Shown here piece by piece: positions 21,101 to 34,115 of a stretch of 64,000 nt of DNA. Within the stretch, counting starts at the first letter, position 1. The number at the start of each line of letters is the position of its first letter. The position numbers were made by a program, and so were the translations under genes. A model generated the notes under the pieces. That model saw nothing but the letters and a program-made list of their open reading frames with translations, was not told the DNA's origin and made no database searches. The DNA comes from Manduca sexta (lineage: Eukaryota > Arthropoda > Insecta > Lepidoptera > Sphingidae): the NCBI RefSeq assembly GCF_014839805.1, contig NC_051120.1, positions 12,276,001 to 12,340,000 on the forward strand, written 5' to 3'.

Positions 21101-21916
21101 TCCTATCCGACCTTAAACAAATTGAAATATAAACTTCTCTGTCTATGTCTGTAGTTGCTATAAAAAATGTTTAATCGCTGCACATTTTACAGGTTTTCCG
21201 CACATGTAGTTTGGACTTATTAGAGACGTTTTTATTGCTCTTTCCGCATATTAAAGAGTTGAAATCTTGTCAAGCCACTGTTCGGTATAATGGGGTCAAT
21301 TACAAAGTCGATAATGATGCCTGGTTTTCTAATTCGATATCTCAAAACACCGGTAAATTTGTATATTTAGAGATTTTAATATGTAGAATCAATACCTAAT
21401 TCTTTACTTTCTTTGAATATAGTTCACAGAGAACATAATGGTTTCCATACTTCCTTTTTAATTTCAATATCTTTTCCTTCAAAACTTTTTATGACATCAT
21501 TCATACCACGTTTAGTCTAAATAAACAAAAAAACGTTAGAAGCTTCGTACTCATACCTGCATATATTACTTCTTAAATATTCTACAATCCGACACTTGTC
21601 TTAATTTATTACTTGACTCGATAAGTCATGTAATTAATTCGCTGTCAGAATTTTAAGATCAGATGGCTTAGCATTAACACCTGTTGCAGATGACGAACCG
21701 GAATTGTACGCTTAGCAATTCGATGTGGGATCAAGCAAGTTCTTGGTCAATATAGTTTCAGAATATCGTGTTATTTTTTTGTTAATTTATTTACTTTGCT
21801 GTCAATGACATTTTCAATTTGAGTTTTGCAATTGTGACGTGATATCCAGCTACGAAATACGCATAAACCTTTAACTTGCAATACGATTCGACATTATTTT
21901 TGACGTCAAATACAAA
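18136..21916. other. Non-coding AT-rich sequence
   Basis: No supportable gene. Inside it, 19398-19510 is a LINE-like fragment listed separately, and 19908-20016 has an imperfect inverted repeat (GCTGTCA to TGACAGC, with CTTAAGAT-type arms), perhaps an old MITE. Confidence 0.5.
19398..19510 (+). mobile_element. Short LINE-derived fragment
   Basis: CATCATCATCATCAGCCCGT, then TGCAGTCCACTGCTGAACAT and a CATCCAGTCGCTGCCGA end, is a sequence I know as a very common repeat in lepidopteran genomes, usually taken as a non-LTR element tail. Only about 110 bp remain. Confidence 0.5.
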
Positions 21917-22035
21917 TCTATACTTATAATAAATCTGTAGAGAGGTCAATTCTGTACATGAAATATATTTCCAAAATAACTATCAGGGGGTGATTAGGGA
22001 TCGATACTGATGCCAAAAATGCAATTAGTAAAATT

Positions 22036-22068
<33 letters not shown>

Positions 22069-22880
22069 ATAACCGTTATAGAAACAAAAACTACTCGACG
22101 GATTTTAACGAAACTTGGTACAATTATTTTTCATACTCCTGTGCTGGTTATAGTATACTTTTCATCACGCTACAATTAATAGGAGCAGAGCAGTGAAGGG
22201 AAATGTTGGGAAAACGGGAGAAGTTACTCCATTTTTTTAAGCTTCCGTCGCGTGTGCAACCTTAATGGTTAAAGCTACATAGAAATCATGTATGACGGAA
22301 ATGTTCTCCTTAAAATTATGTAAAAAATATCCCACGACAGCATATGTCTATCTTTTATGGTTGACTCACAATGACACGTGTAACTCCCGATAGCTTAGCA
22401 GTTCGAAGCTTTCTCATTATATTTGTTTACTAATCTTAGGAACTATCGGTCCAAACTGAAAATTTTTTTTGCGTTGGATAGCCCTTTATTTGTGGGGTGC
22501 TATAGGCTGTATATCATCACGCTATGACCAATAGGAGCGGAGCAGTAATGAAACATGTTACAAATACAGGGACAATTTATTAGTTTTGAGTGCTTCCGTT
22601 GCGTGCGCTGCGTAAACAGTTAAAGTTATGCAACAATGATGTATGACGGGATTATTCCTCTTAAAAAGTTCTAAAAAAATATATTATAAAACAAAATCCC
22701 CCGCTGCATCCTGAACGTCTTAAACTCAAAAACTACCCAACGTATTAAGATAAAATTTGGTATGGAGACAGTTTGAAACCCTGGGAAGAACATAGGCTCC
22801 CGGGAAACTACTACTTTTATAATGGAAAACTTTAGCCTGAAAAACTTTATAACGCGGGCGGAGCCGCGAGCAAAAGCTAG
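21917..22880 (+). mobile_element. Non-autonomous Helitron, 964 bp
   Basis: The element starts TCTATACTTATAATAAATC and ends AAAAGCTAG, sitting exactly between a host A (21916) and T (22881), as Helitrons do. A short GC hairpin (CGCGG ... CCGCG) precedes the CTAG end. Inside are a (TGTC)n run at about 22037-22066 and two diverged versions of a module (CATCACGCTA ... AGGAGCRGAGCAGT) at about 22160 and 22515, an internal duplication. There is no Rep/helicase ORF, so movement would depend on another copy. Confidence 0.8.
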
Positions 22881-25800
22881 TTTAAAATAAGAATCTAGTT
22901 ATTTCTAAGAATCTAAAACACGCGATCATCAAAAGAAACGTCACCGACTTTGAAACCATTCTTTTGTTTCACGACATAAATCACTGCAATTATAATTATC
23001 ATACAAAGCTTATACTTTTTCTAAACATTTCAAAGGTCACGGTTACGTGGGATCGATTCAATCCCATTCTATGTGAAGGGAAGCTTCAAAACTTGAACAA
23101 TGATCACCAATTACAACAGATATGATGTATTATGGAAGATTTCTAGAATCGGTTGATTTTACGCGGAAGATTGTAATTAGTGCTATTGTTAGACTGTTAA
23201 TAGACCCAAATCGTCTGGTAAAAAAGGTTCCCATGAACACTGAGAATGCGTTGGTAGATAAACCATGGAACAAGGGAATATGTAGCTAATTGTTTGGTAA
23301 TTGCGGGGCTTTATTCACTACGGAAGGTATATCTAAAAAACGGATCCCAGCTAAAATTTAAAAAATCTTGCAATGTTTTGGGTGCCAACTATTTTAATTT
23401 AGTCACCTTCATCTTTCTAAATCGTTATTCAAATTTCCAATCTGGTATTTTTTTATTATTTTGTCTCTTTGAGCAGTTCATTTACAGAAATAAATAAGCT
23501 TATTTAATTTAAAAACACAACCCTTTATCTAAGTCATCTAGTCTTCATCAAATGGCCGTCACGTAAGATCATAACACTAAAAGTAAAAATCCTGTTTAAT
23601 TAACCTCATACCTGGACTGGAATGCGAAAAATCCACAAGCATCCTCGAAGCCAATTAGCTAATTTGATTAACGCAATGCTAGTGACCTAATCGCTGGACC
23701 AATTGCTTCATTGGTCTCGTTGCAACTACTCGCTACATGTCATATTCATTAAACTTATTTCTTGGCATTCCTTTCATGCGCTTTTTGATTGCTTCGTCTT
23801 TTAAATTGTTAGTTTCATCTAAATCCTGACAGTCGGGTACTAATGGATGTCTTCTAAATTTTGTTATGTGGGACGTATTGGGCAGTCCTAGTGCATACCA
23901 ATAAGCATGAAACATAGTCTTACCTTGATGAATTTAAAAATAGTCTTTCTAAAGGATAAAGGTGGACAGGCGTTACAGCTGCAAATAAACAATATTGAAC
24001 TCACGAACTTTGAAGCAGTGAGCAATGCGGCGATAACCACGAGACAGATATTAATATTATATACCCAGTTATGATATTAACTAAATGCCCTTCAAAACGG
24101 ACCACAAACATGCTCGCGGTCTCAGGGTTAGTCATAAACATAAACACGTCGTGTTACGTAGCCAGGATTTTCGTACGACACAAACCTGTAGATATCTTAG
24201 GTAGTTAAATACGTACAAAAATACTTTTAATATTATCATACGAAATTTATATTTCTAACGTGGTATACTTCCACGTTCGTTCATGCTCATTCATGTATCT
24301 TCAAAATGCTTATCGTCCCCCAATTGTTTACTTACTCATCGTTATCTCATTCTTGGGAACTGCAATAAAACTCTTTTGTTCCTTATCATTTTTGGCTCCT
24401 ATATCAGTCCAACGTTAGCGAGTATTGTTTAACCACTGATAGAGCTGACACGTATGTATATTGTATCCCTTTTCGCCATATATTCAAGCTGTCGTGGAAG
24501 CGTTCAGATGCTCAGTTTAACTGATCCACTTTAGTACAGAAATATTTGATACAACATATCGCAATTTATCAAAGATAAATCACGCTGCTCCAACCCTGAA
24601 CAATCGTAACCATCTAGATTAATCTATTTAGTTACCTCTATTTCTCGCAACCCAGAGCAGTCATTTAATCTGTCCCTTACTTAGACCCTCTTAACACAGT
24701 TCTAAAGCCCTAGATAAGCCCTAGTTAGATATAAACGTAAAGTCAGACACTGTAGGTCAGCCTTTGTAACAAAAGTTTAGTATGTCAAGAACCTATCAAG
24801 GGTATTAGATAGCAATCTATAAGCTACACTCGTGTCTTACAACCTAGTACTTTCACTTATATGGATCACGGACCTAACCTTGTGGTTAGAGTAATGCAAA
24901 TGAAACATGAAACACGTTTTGTAAGAAAAGTTGAGTTTATATTTCTGGACAGGATGTTGCGAAGGCAGTAATGAATATAGTGTAAAATTATTTGGATTTA
25001 TATATTACAAAAAGTAAGGTAACGTAAATGAGTTATAATATGTCTATTAACTACAACTAACATCTCAAAGCAGTTGTGCGTTAACAACCTGAGGCATGAT
25101 TTAGATAAGCAGGAAAACTTGCAGAAGTTGATTTCCGCAAGCGATATTTATCAGTAAACAGCAAGCTGGCTTCTGCTTTAGAAACTGGCAGGACTAGTGG
25201 TAATTCGCATGTTTATAGAATTATAAAAATATTGCGGCTAGTGGTAACGAATCTGGAAGTTTTCGTGCAATATATTGTAAGAAGTTAGCCTGTGGTATTT
25301 CATCCGTAGTCAAGAGGTTAAGGGTCTTATTACGCTGGACGAATGCGCGGCGTCTTAGCTCCGTTGTGAATTCACTCACCATTTGCCAGTGTTATCCTTA
25401 ACTTTACCATGACAACCTAGCTTAGTCTAAACTTAGCATTAGAAGGAAGCGGACTTATTCTTGTTCGAAAGAAACAAAACAATGTTTAAAATATGGACAG
25501 ACAACACAAATTACCACGGTTAACGTAAATGGACCGACAGTTTTTGGGAACGGCAGAATGTTTTATACACGGTCTGGTTCATTAATGAGCGGTTTCGGTT
25601 AATCGGTAACAATGTTTCGTGACGTAATCGATCCATAACGCTGTTTGTTGTTTAGTGATGAACTTGTTGAGCTGTAGTTTTGGCGTTAAATAATAGTATA
25701 TGAATTTTTTTACAGCCATAGCAAAAGACCCCACTGCAGCTGATGGTAAGTAGAGTGGGTCCAGGTGTTCTTCACTGACAAAAAATAATTGACTCAATAA

Positions 25801-27804
25801 AAATTATATACTTTTTTCTAAACAAATATTAGAGTAGCTACAAAAACTTGTCCTTTAGAGTTTATGTTTATTGTCTTCGACTGACTGACGTACTATTTGT
25901 AGTTGAAACTTCGGATAGTTATTCTGTAGTATAGTCAGTTGTTTATTCTTTTAGTGATGCCGTAGCAAATTAATCAAATAACAATGCATTTATAGGTGGT
26001 GAACATCTGTTAAGAAACTAATTCGTGGCACACGTTGTTCTCGGAAACCGATAAATGATCAAAGCTGGTGTTGCACTAAAAGGAGAGCCAGTTCTCATTA
26101 ACAAAGGTAATACTGTGACTAATGGCATGCGACTCCAAGTAAATAGAACTTGCAAGTTAACGGATATACTCGACAGAGATAGATCTAGTGAGTATTTGAT
26201 ATAAAGAGTATGATTTTTTTTTATTTCTCTAGAGGACTGGCTATAGTCTTTCAACCATACTGTCTAGTCTTAAAAATTGTTCTTGGTCAAGGAATACATA
26301 TTAAAACATTATGAAGAGTTATATTTCAAGCAGTGGGTAAACATATTTGTAAATACACAATTTTAATATTAAATCCATAATCTTAGAATTAAAATATTAT
26401 TGAACAAAAGTACTTCAATTCAAAACTATAGCAACTGATTAAATGCTCTTCAAAACTATTTATAAATCTTAAATCATCGAAACCATGTTTATGATGTTAC
26501 TTGTTTGAAGATTCTACATTAAATCGATTCACATACCATATCGTGTTAAATTAAGTTATTGCTGTTATTCGATTAAACAATCGATTACAATCAAGCGGGG
26601 CGTCACTATCCGATGTGGACGATCAACCGTTCCAAGTCAATATCGTTTAGGTAATTGAGTATTATTTTTAATTTTACGGTTGTGGTCCGCCGGGCATTGA
26701 ACCTGCTGCATTACCGGGTTCACACCTAGACCGGTGTTTTACGGTTTGACACTTTTTACGAAGTTATAATTTAAGATCTATTTGTTGTTGGCAACATTGA
26801 TAAATAAAATTTGTAAGGACACTATTAAGAGATATGGTGGCTATTTTGTTACCAAATGTTTTAAAAATAAGTCCCGCAATTTCGCAATAAAATGTAACCA
26901 AAAAGGCAGACTCACTGCAACAAGGATAATATGTAACAGTACAAAAATATAAAAACTGAAATAGTAAATTTCAAACAATATCGTAAAAGCAAAGCCGTGT
27001 TTTTACCAACGCGCACTGCACAGTGCCAAAAATTCGAAATGGTATGGAAATAATGTAGGTAATCCAGATTGCTGCGTTTGCCTATAGTGTTGCATGATGC
27101 ATCAGAATTACGTAGATCTAATATGAATGTAAAAGTATATAGTATATTATATGTAGTGCTTATACTAAAACACTAAACTAATGTTAATGATATAGTACGA
27201 AGTAGTAAGTTAGAAAAGACATAAAATACTTTTTTTCGTACTGGTCACAAACCGAATTCCACGCAGGCAAAGTTGCACCCGAAATCTAGTATAGGTAGTG
27301 CTTACTCATTTCACAAAAAGCTCCTGTTATCAGATAATAATGCATATTGATTAAACAGTAACATAGTTCGTAAAATACATATGGGTATTGGACAGCTTCC
27401 CACCAAAAAGTGACTAACACCAACGGCTATGTAATAACGATATAATATTATGAATCTGACTTGTTACCACCATATTATCACTACCTACGATCTTAGGGGG
27501 AATCACTTCAAAATTTCAAAGTCCCTATACGAAATACTAGGTAACTCTTCGACCGCTACCACAGATAATAAAACTTAAGAACCGTTTGAAAGATTTCTGA
27601 AGACTTGAAAATAAAAATGAATATAGAAACAGAAGAAGAAAGAAGAAGGCACTTTTATAATATATGTATTACGTAAGCAATAATTCCTTTATGAACAGCG
27701 AATGTGTGTTTTTACGGTTGTATTTTTTTTACGTAGCAACGAAGGAAGCAATTGACGTGATTTTTTGCATAGAGACAGTTTAATGTCCAGCAGCCGTAGA
27801 GTTT
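22881..27804. other. Non-coding AT-rich sequence
   Basis: No gene that I can support on either strand. The open frames here are short, lack splice or motif support and look like chance. Near 26690-26755 a GC-richer block (GGTCCGCCGGGCATTGAACC) looks like an old repeat fragment. Confidence 0.5.
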
Positions 27805-27900
27805 AAAGTTCTGTATGATGTTGCTACTGTTTATGGGCGGTCGTATCGCTTACCATTAGGCGAGTGGCATGCTCGTCTCGTCATTAAAATGCAATAAAAA
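27805..27900 (+). repeat. GGGCGGTCGTATCGCTTACC repeat, 5'-truncated copy
   Basis: Only the 3' part of the family is present (TACTGTTTATGGGCGGTCG to GCTCGTCTCGTCATT), ending in an A-rich tail. Other copies lie at 28877-29050, 51113-51525 and 56265-56448. Truncation at the 5' side with an A tail points to retroposition. Confidence 0.8.
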
Positions 27901-28244
27901 AAGACAAACAAAAACAATATTTCGTAACTGAACAAAATACCCGTTATGCTCCAAAGGACTTCTACTGTAAAACTTTGTTTAACAATGAAAACAGTTTGTG
28001 GTTATGCAAATTTCTTTGTACAATTCTAACCGCAGGCCAAGTTAGATAATGAGATTTGTAGGTAACGTAACCGGCCTTGGACAACTTATTTCATTATGTA
28101 TTGTGGAAGTCACCGTCTGTCCTATTTTAACCCATCGCGCTTTAACGGGTATATCATATATTTTATATTTTTCTATTAATGATATTAAACAATTTATTTA
28201 AACCTGTAAATCGTTATACATTATTCAGATTCCGTCAATGTTAA

Positions 28245-28854
28245 TTAACTATACGACTGGTTCGGAAAGCAGTTCTCGGCAGAGAAGAGCGGAAAGAAAA
28301 TATAAAATTGACATACTTCTAACAGTGGCACAAAATATCTTTCGGACTTGCCTTGTGGATCCAATATCGGAATTCCTTTTCTGTCCATCGGAATTTGGAT
28401 CATACAATCTATTTTATCCAACCACTTAAAGCATTTTTCCACTGTCACATGTCTATGCTTCTTATGTGATGACAAAATTAAATCACATGTGCTAAATTCA
28501 ATTCCAGTACCACACAAAAAAGTACATATTTAAGTTGTCAACCGTATGTTTAATTATATTATTACCATCCTTGCCTCATAGATGAGTATGGTCAACGTAC
28601 TCAGATGAAAAATTAAATATATTGGATTGATTCTTTTCTGCGCTGTCTTTGGCATTAACATGGCGAAGATAATCTGAACTAGTATTATGGAAAGGTAATT
28701 TACAAATGCACATTAAACCTTTACCTTCTCTTATTTTGCTGGTATCTTTCCTTTCCATACCATACTGGTGGCAGGTTTCTAATATGTGAGAGTCCGCCTG
28801 GGTAGGTACCATCGCAATGTCTATTTCTGCCGCCAAGCAGCAGTGTGTAGTCAC
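28245..28854 (-). pseudogene. Candidate coding remnant, unrecognised
   Basis: Two consecutive minus-strand frames (28854-28576 and 28517-28245) have protein-like composition, with balanced charged residues, Cys/His and motifs such as VEKCFKWLDKIDCMIQIP and KIREGKGLMCIC. The first ends in a stop. No clean donor joins them, although the second starts after a possible acceptor (AATTTAG|CACATG) and ends near a possible donor (GAA|GTATGT). It may be a decayed gene or transposon ORF, or two exons of a larger minus-strand gene such as the one starting at 36999. I do not recognise the sequence. Confidence 0.3.
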
Positions 28855-28876
28855 TGTTGTGTTCCGGTTTGAAGGA

Positions 28877-29050
28877 CATTGTAGCCAGTGTAACTAATTT
28901 CCAGTAGACTTAACATCTCATGTCTCAGGATGGAAAGCGCAGTGGAATAACAAACAATACTTGGTAACTCGAGGTATTGGATGGTGTTTCTACTGTTTAT
29001 GGGCGGTCGTATCGCTTACCATCAGGCGAACGGCAAGCTCGTCTCGTGAT
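28877..29050 (+). repeat. GGGCGGTCGTATCGCTTACC repeat, full-length-like copy
   Basis: It begins ATTGTAGCCAGTGTAAC, includes CATCTCATGTCTCAGGATGG and ends with CGGCAAGCTCGTCTCG. It shares both ends with 56265-56448. About 175 bp, no ORF; SINE-like or a LINE 3' end. Confidence 0.8.
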
Positions 29051-29730
29051 CTAATTCTGAACACTCCTCCACTAATAGCAGATTACAATTTTTTTTTTAT
29101 TAAAATTAACAAAAACATGTTTTGTAAGTACATACTTGACGTGTAGGAATGTCATACAAAAAATAACTATTCGAGGCAAGTTCACAGTAAAAATACCTTC
29201 GTCTCGTTTATCGACATTCAATATAGTACACACTTACAAAAAGACCACATTGAGTAAAAAAAGTGAATTCCAACGACATTCTAAAGACATCGCTTGAATG
29301 AAGAGGGATTCAAGACCGACTTGTTGCAAGAAGCCATTTAAGAACACGAGGTTCCGTGCACTACTTTCTACTTCCGATTAAATCCGATATTTGGTGAATA
29401 AATTCCGATAAGTATTACAAAATTATGTCTACAATGTAAACCTATAAATTATTTATGATAGTAATATCACAAAAATATCGTTTACGTGCAAACAGCATTG
29501 TCAGTTCCACTTGAAGATCATTAATACAATAAGATAAAATATATGTACAACTTACAAACAAGACTTTCGACACATTATAAAGATCAAGATTTACACCTGT
29601 TTATGAGTACAAAGTGCAATTTGACACTCTAAAAACCTTAAATAAGAGTCAGTTAAGCTTTACGGAACAAATACTTAAATATATCATTGAACTAGTCAAA
29701 AAAGTTATCAAAATTATATAGATTTACCAC
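29051..29730. other. Non-coding AT-rich sequence
   Basis: No gene or recognisable repeat seen between the SINE-like copy and the hairpin MITE. Confidence 0.5.
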
Positions 29731-29988
29731 TTTATTCATAGGAATTTTTGTCTAAGGACGGAGCAAAGCTGTGATAATAAGTCTGTTTCTCAGTGCTGAC
29801 GGCATGGCCTTCTCAGTTCGTAGACATAGGCTATTGTGATTGGCTAATATTGAAAAACAACAATAGTAGCCAATCACAACGGCCCTATGTCTATGCACTG
29901 CGAAAGCGGCCATGCCGTCAACACTGAGAAACAGACTTGTTATCACAGCGTTGCTCCGTCCTTAGATAGAAAACGTCTATGAATATGG
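29731..29988. mobile_element. Hairpin MITE, CTAAGGACGGAG family, complete copy
   Basis: The arms are long inverted repeats: CTAAGGACGGAGCAAAGC near 29753 against GCTCCGTCCTTAG near 29953, continuing through CTGTGATAA, AAGTCTGTTTCTCAG and TGACGGCATGG with few mismatches. The inversion extends into the middle (GATTGGCTA to TAGCCAATC), so a single strand could fold over nearly the whole 258 bp. No ORF. The target duplication is not resolved. Confidence 0.85.
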
Positions 29989-31375
29989 GCGTTGGTTTTA
30001 CGATTACCTTTTGGGCCCCTAACAACAACAATAACCCGTAAGAAGTTCCCATGGCAGTTTCACACGCGCCGTCACACCCCGTGAGCAAGCCTAGCCGTCT
30101 TGACTGACGACAGGGTAGCGCGGCCTTTGACCCGCAGTGGGGCCCTGCTAACTGCTAACGGACCGTGGCGATGTATTGAACTTCGGTTTGATACGTGATT
30201 GAGACGAATTGAGATTAGTGTCTCGATAAATTGGTAGGCAATGCAAACCTATAATTATTAGATATTTGATGTTCTAAAATTAAATGCAGTTCATAATAAA
30301 ATTTCCTTGGGTTTATTTAAAAAAATATCATAAAAAAATACTGGCAATTACCTATCAGGTTAAATGCTTGCAACTTGTAAACTTCTTTAAAAACACTGCC
30401 CTAATTGATTTGGTCGTGTTTAATACGTATAATGAATCGTTACACATGTATAGTGTAAACTGTTGCAATGGCTGCCGTGTTCAAATAATTTTAGAACAGT
30501 ATTTAGCGTTTGTTATTACAATTAGACCTTTGACCTAACAGTTTATGTAGACAGCGATAAACAGTAAACACGTCTTATGTTTCGATTGATCAATCATTCT
30601 CGGAATTATTAAAGTTGATCATTCGTAAAGATAAGTAATTTATTTTGGCTCCGTGTCACCTTATGTCTTAGGGTGACGACTGAAGAGTGGAACTGGAGTG
30701 CCACACCGTATGTAATTTAAAATTTTAGGTAATGTTGTTTATGAACGTATTTTTTTTTGTGGTCCTCCTGTCCAGGGCAAAGTACATTGGTATTTCTTTT
30801 TTTTATAGTTTTTTATTGTACGTTAGTATCCCTTACGTCCCGACAATCAATTGCAATTATAAAAAATACTTAATTGGCAGAATTTCTCTAGCATTCTAGA
30901 CAGAGTAAAAATACTTTATTTAATGATAAGTTCCATCAAATTGCTCCAGTATCAAATACCACAAATCAAAAATATTTCAAGAACAAAATATTGAACAAAG
31001 AAACCCCCGTAGCAACAGATCGACGCGTGGCCCAAAACATCTGCGTCGGGAATATCGGACCATATTGCATTTTTTCAATCGGCAGGTGCTTTTTGGCACA
31101 TGTACTTTGTAATCAAAATGCTACTTATATGGTGGCACAAATGGTCATGTTATTGAAAAAAAAAAATGATTGATGCATTATTGAGAAATATTTCATAGGT
31201 CATGGCAGTTTTTACGTTTTTGTTTTGACATTTAAGTTCAACCACATTGTTGAAAAGTTGACAATTATAATTACAAATGCTAAAATTAGTTAGTAAAAAT
31301 TCTCGGTAAAGTTATTATTTTATTGCTGTTGCTAACAGGTGGAAGTCTTGCTCATTTCTTCTCCTGGGGCCTTAT
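29989..31375. other. Non-coding AT-rich sequence
   Basis: No gene seen. A GC-richer patch at 30055-30170 has no open frame of note. Confidence 0.5.
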
Positions 31376-31539
31376 TCTCTATACCGCACGTTATTTAAAC
31401 AGTGTGTAACAAGCACGTAACGCATCATGTTTAGGACTATAGAAATTTGGCTTACAGGATACCATTCCACGCACATTTCTCGAAGATAACATGACACGGC
31501 CGCGTTACGCGTTTACACTATCATACAGAATAAGGGCCC
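31376..31539. mobile_element. Short MITE with GGGCCTTATTCT ends, copy 1
   Basis: The left end GGGGCCTTATTCTCTAT is mirrored by the right end ACAGAATAAGGGCCC. The inside (CACGTAACGCATC, ACGGCCGCGTTACG) matches the copy at 46267-46428. About 164 bp. Confidence 0.7.
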
Positions 31540-33896
31540 TGGCTTTATCCCATACCAATTTGGCATACGCAGATATTGCCGTAGATTCCATAATAGTTTT
31601 AACTTAGTTTATGATAAACCAGATTTCTAGCCCTTCTAAAAATCTATCTCGGACACGCCATCAAGGTGAGTTCAAATATTATAAAATATCCTACAATTTT
31701 TATAAATATAAAACAGAAACACGAGTACAGCTTACAGCGTTGTGGTCACATATTCAATTGCGACCGAGATAATCTTTCATTGTTAAGATAACAACATGAT
31801 TCTATAATCTGTGGGGAGACATTTTATATCTCGGGCCCGACAATTGGTACATTGGAACAAATATCATCCAATATTTGACTTATTGGGTGCAAATGTTTGC
31901 TCCGAGACTGACTGGAGATGAAACTAATAGCTATGGTGGATTGCGTATATTTAGGCGCATAAATCCACTAATCACGAAATCTTCTGGAAGGTTTATTTGT
32001 ACATAACATTCAGTTTAAATCTGCTAATAATAATAAGTAACAGTGAAATGTGATTGGGATTCTAGAACCTTCGACCAACCAACTATTGTAAGGGCGTGTA
32101 AAGTATTTGAATTACATGATGTAACACATTGACTATTAATAGACTTAAGTCTGTAAGCCTGATCTCACGACCGTCACGAGGACTTGGTATTAGCATTACA
32201 TCTGATGCATTTTCCTTGTAATTCTTTGACATTAAATTATTTATTAATGAATGTAAATAGGTAGTGACTTTATTTTGATTTATAAAAAAAATATGGAGAA
32301 ATTGATTGATGGTAACCCTAGATTACCCGTAAACAATAGCAACTACTTAGTAATCAAGGTGGAAATCATTGTATCGCATACCCTAGAAATTTATACATAA
32401 ATAAAACATTTTAAATTATGTTAGCATGTTTTAAACTATAGAATATAGACAGGTTTTAAAAGGAAATTTATTTTTAGGTTATCTTTAAATTAAATTAAGT
32501 ATTTAAAGTAGTCGACTCTGTGACACACATCAGAGGCATAATAAGAGCATAAAATGATTCACTCAGATATGGATAAATTTAAACTACAAACGACTTTCAA
32601 GTTTTTTAATTACGTCCTTATAAGTCGCACATGGCCATTTACTAAAACTCGTTCATTAATTATTTTGGCGGATGCAAAATGTAAAGAACTAAAATTAATA
32701 ATGAATTGACTACGGCAAGACATTTCAAGACGGACACTAACTTCAGTGACGAAGAAGATTCGCAAGAAGACTCACCTTATTTTCACTATACTAATATACA
32801 AAATATAAAAATAATCGCTTATTTTGAACATCGATTAAAACGCACCTTTTCGCAAAACTAAATGAATAGACAAATAGCTCCCCTAGTGGTCGCTACATCT
32901 CCCAATAAGCAGAAACACATAAGAACAAAGAATTTCAAGGTACTACAGTAGGAAACTGCATTCCTTTTGCCACCTACAATGTCTTTTGATATTAAGATAA
33001 AACAATTAAAAAACAAATTCTAAATCAAACAATATGGCAATCGATCAAATTTTCTAATTAACGCTGCGTGTTGGTCAGAGTAATTGATCTGCCCAACACG
33101 GCTGGCGCAAAAAATGGCCAACATGTGACTCGCTAGCATGTATGTATCACTCAGACGTGGTGTCAAACAAAATTAAAAGTTAGGAAGTCATAGTCATATT
33201 ACTATATTTATTTAGTGCTGGTTTTCCTTGACGGACGAGGTGCAACAATTAACCGAAACAACTTGCGGGATCATAAACTAAGTAGAGTAATCTATAGGAA
33301 ATTATCACCTAGGCGTACTTTTCAACTTTCGCGATAATTGTCGACTGACAAAATAATCTCCCACGGTTCTTTGTGGTCATAATTTATTTCGTTAGCTATT
33401 GACGCTAAAATGTATGTCAAATAGTGACCAAATTAGTGCAAAGCCCATGGTTATGCTAACAAACCCTTCGTCGCAATTAATGCAATTAAGGTAATTGGTA
33501 TTCCATCTAGGGGGTATAGGATATATCCGTCTTTTTACAATTACGAGCGCTCTGAACGAAGGACAGCTTTGATGGCTGTATAGGTAATAGATCATTTTCT
33601 GACTTTCTTACCTATAAGTCTATTGAAATTGTCTTTCGAATAGAACGTCCGTTATTGCGCAAAGACGGATTCGCCTCTATAGAAGGAATAGGGTCTCCTG
33701 ACCTTAATTCCATAAGACGACAGTTTATAAGCATCATAGAGGTGCAATTAACACTTACATCATTCATTATTAAGAAGACAATTCTCGTATTAAATATGGA
33801 TAGTATCCCACTATTGATAACGAGCCATTCTATTACAGGATTTAGGCCTTAGCCTAACACGCTGGCCTAGAGGAAATCCATAAAGTATTTGCTGAC
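31540..33896. other. Non-coding AT-rich sequence
   Basis: No gene or well-bounded element seen. The small open frames lack support. Confidence 0.5.
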
Positions 33897-34115
33897 GGTA
33901 GGATATATTTTATATCCGCCCGGATAGCGATCACCGTACAGAAGGAGTTAAAACCCGCCATAGTGGCACACGCGTGTCACGTTTTGGGATCAGCCTATGT
34001 ATTTCCGGTTCTAACAGGCCGGCACAATTGTATCCACTGCTCAGGGGTCTCATCTCTCGTCAGTGCACATTCTATTGGACCCCACTCCACTAACCATCAG
34101 GTATAGTGGGGAGTC
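33897..34115 (+). repeat. Interspersed repeat, ATATATTTTATAT family, copy 2
   Basis: It matches 17908-18135 throughout and the start of the fragment cut by the gap at 55154. It begins GGTAGGATATATTTTATATC and ends near CAGGTATAGTGGGGAGTC. Confidence 0.8.

Noticed and set aside
22036..22070. TGTC tetranucleotide run as an independent microsatellite
   Set aside because: It is a regular internal part of the Helitron rather than a separate feature.
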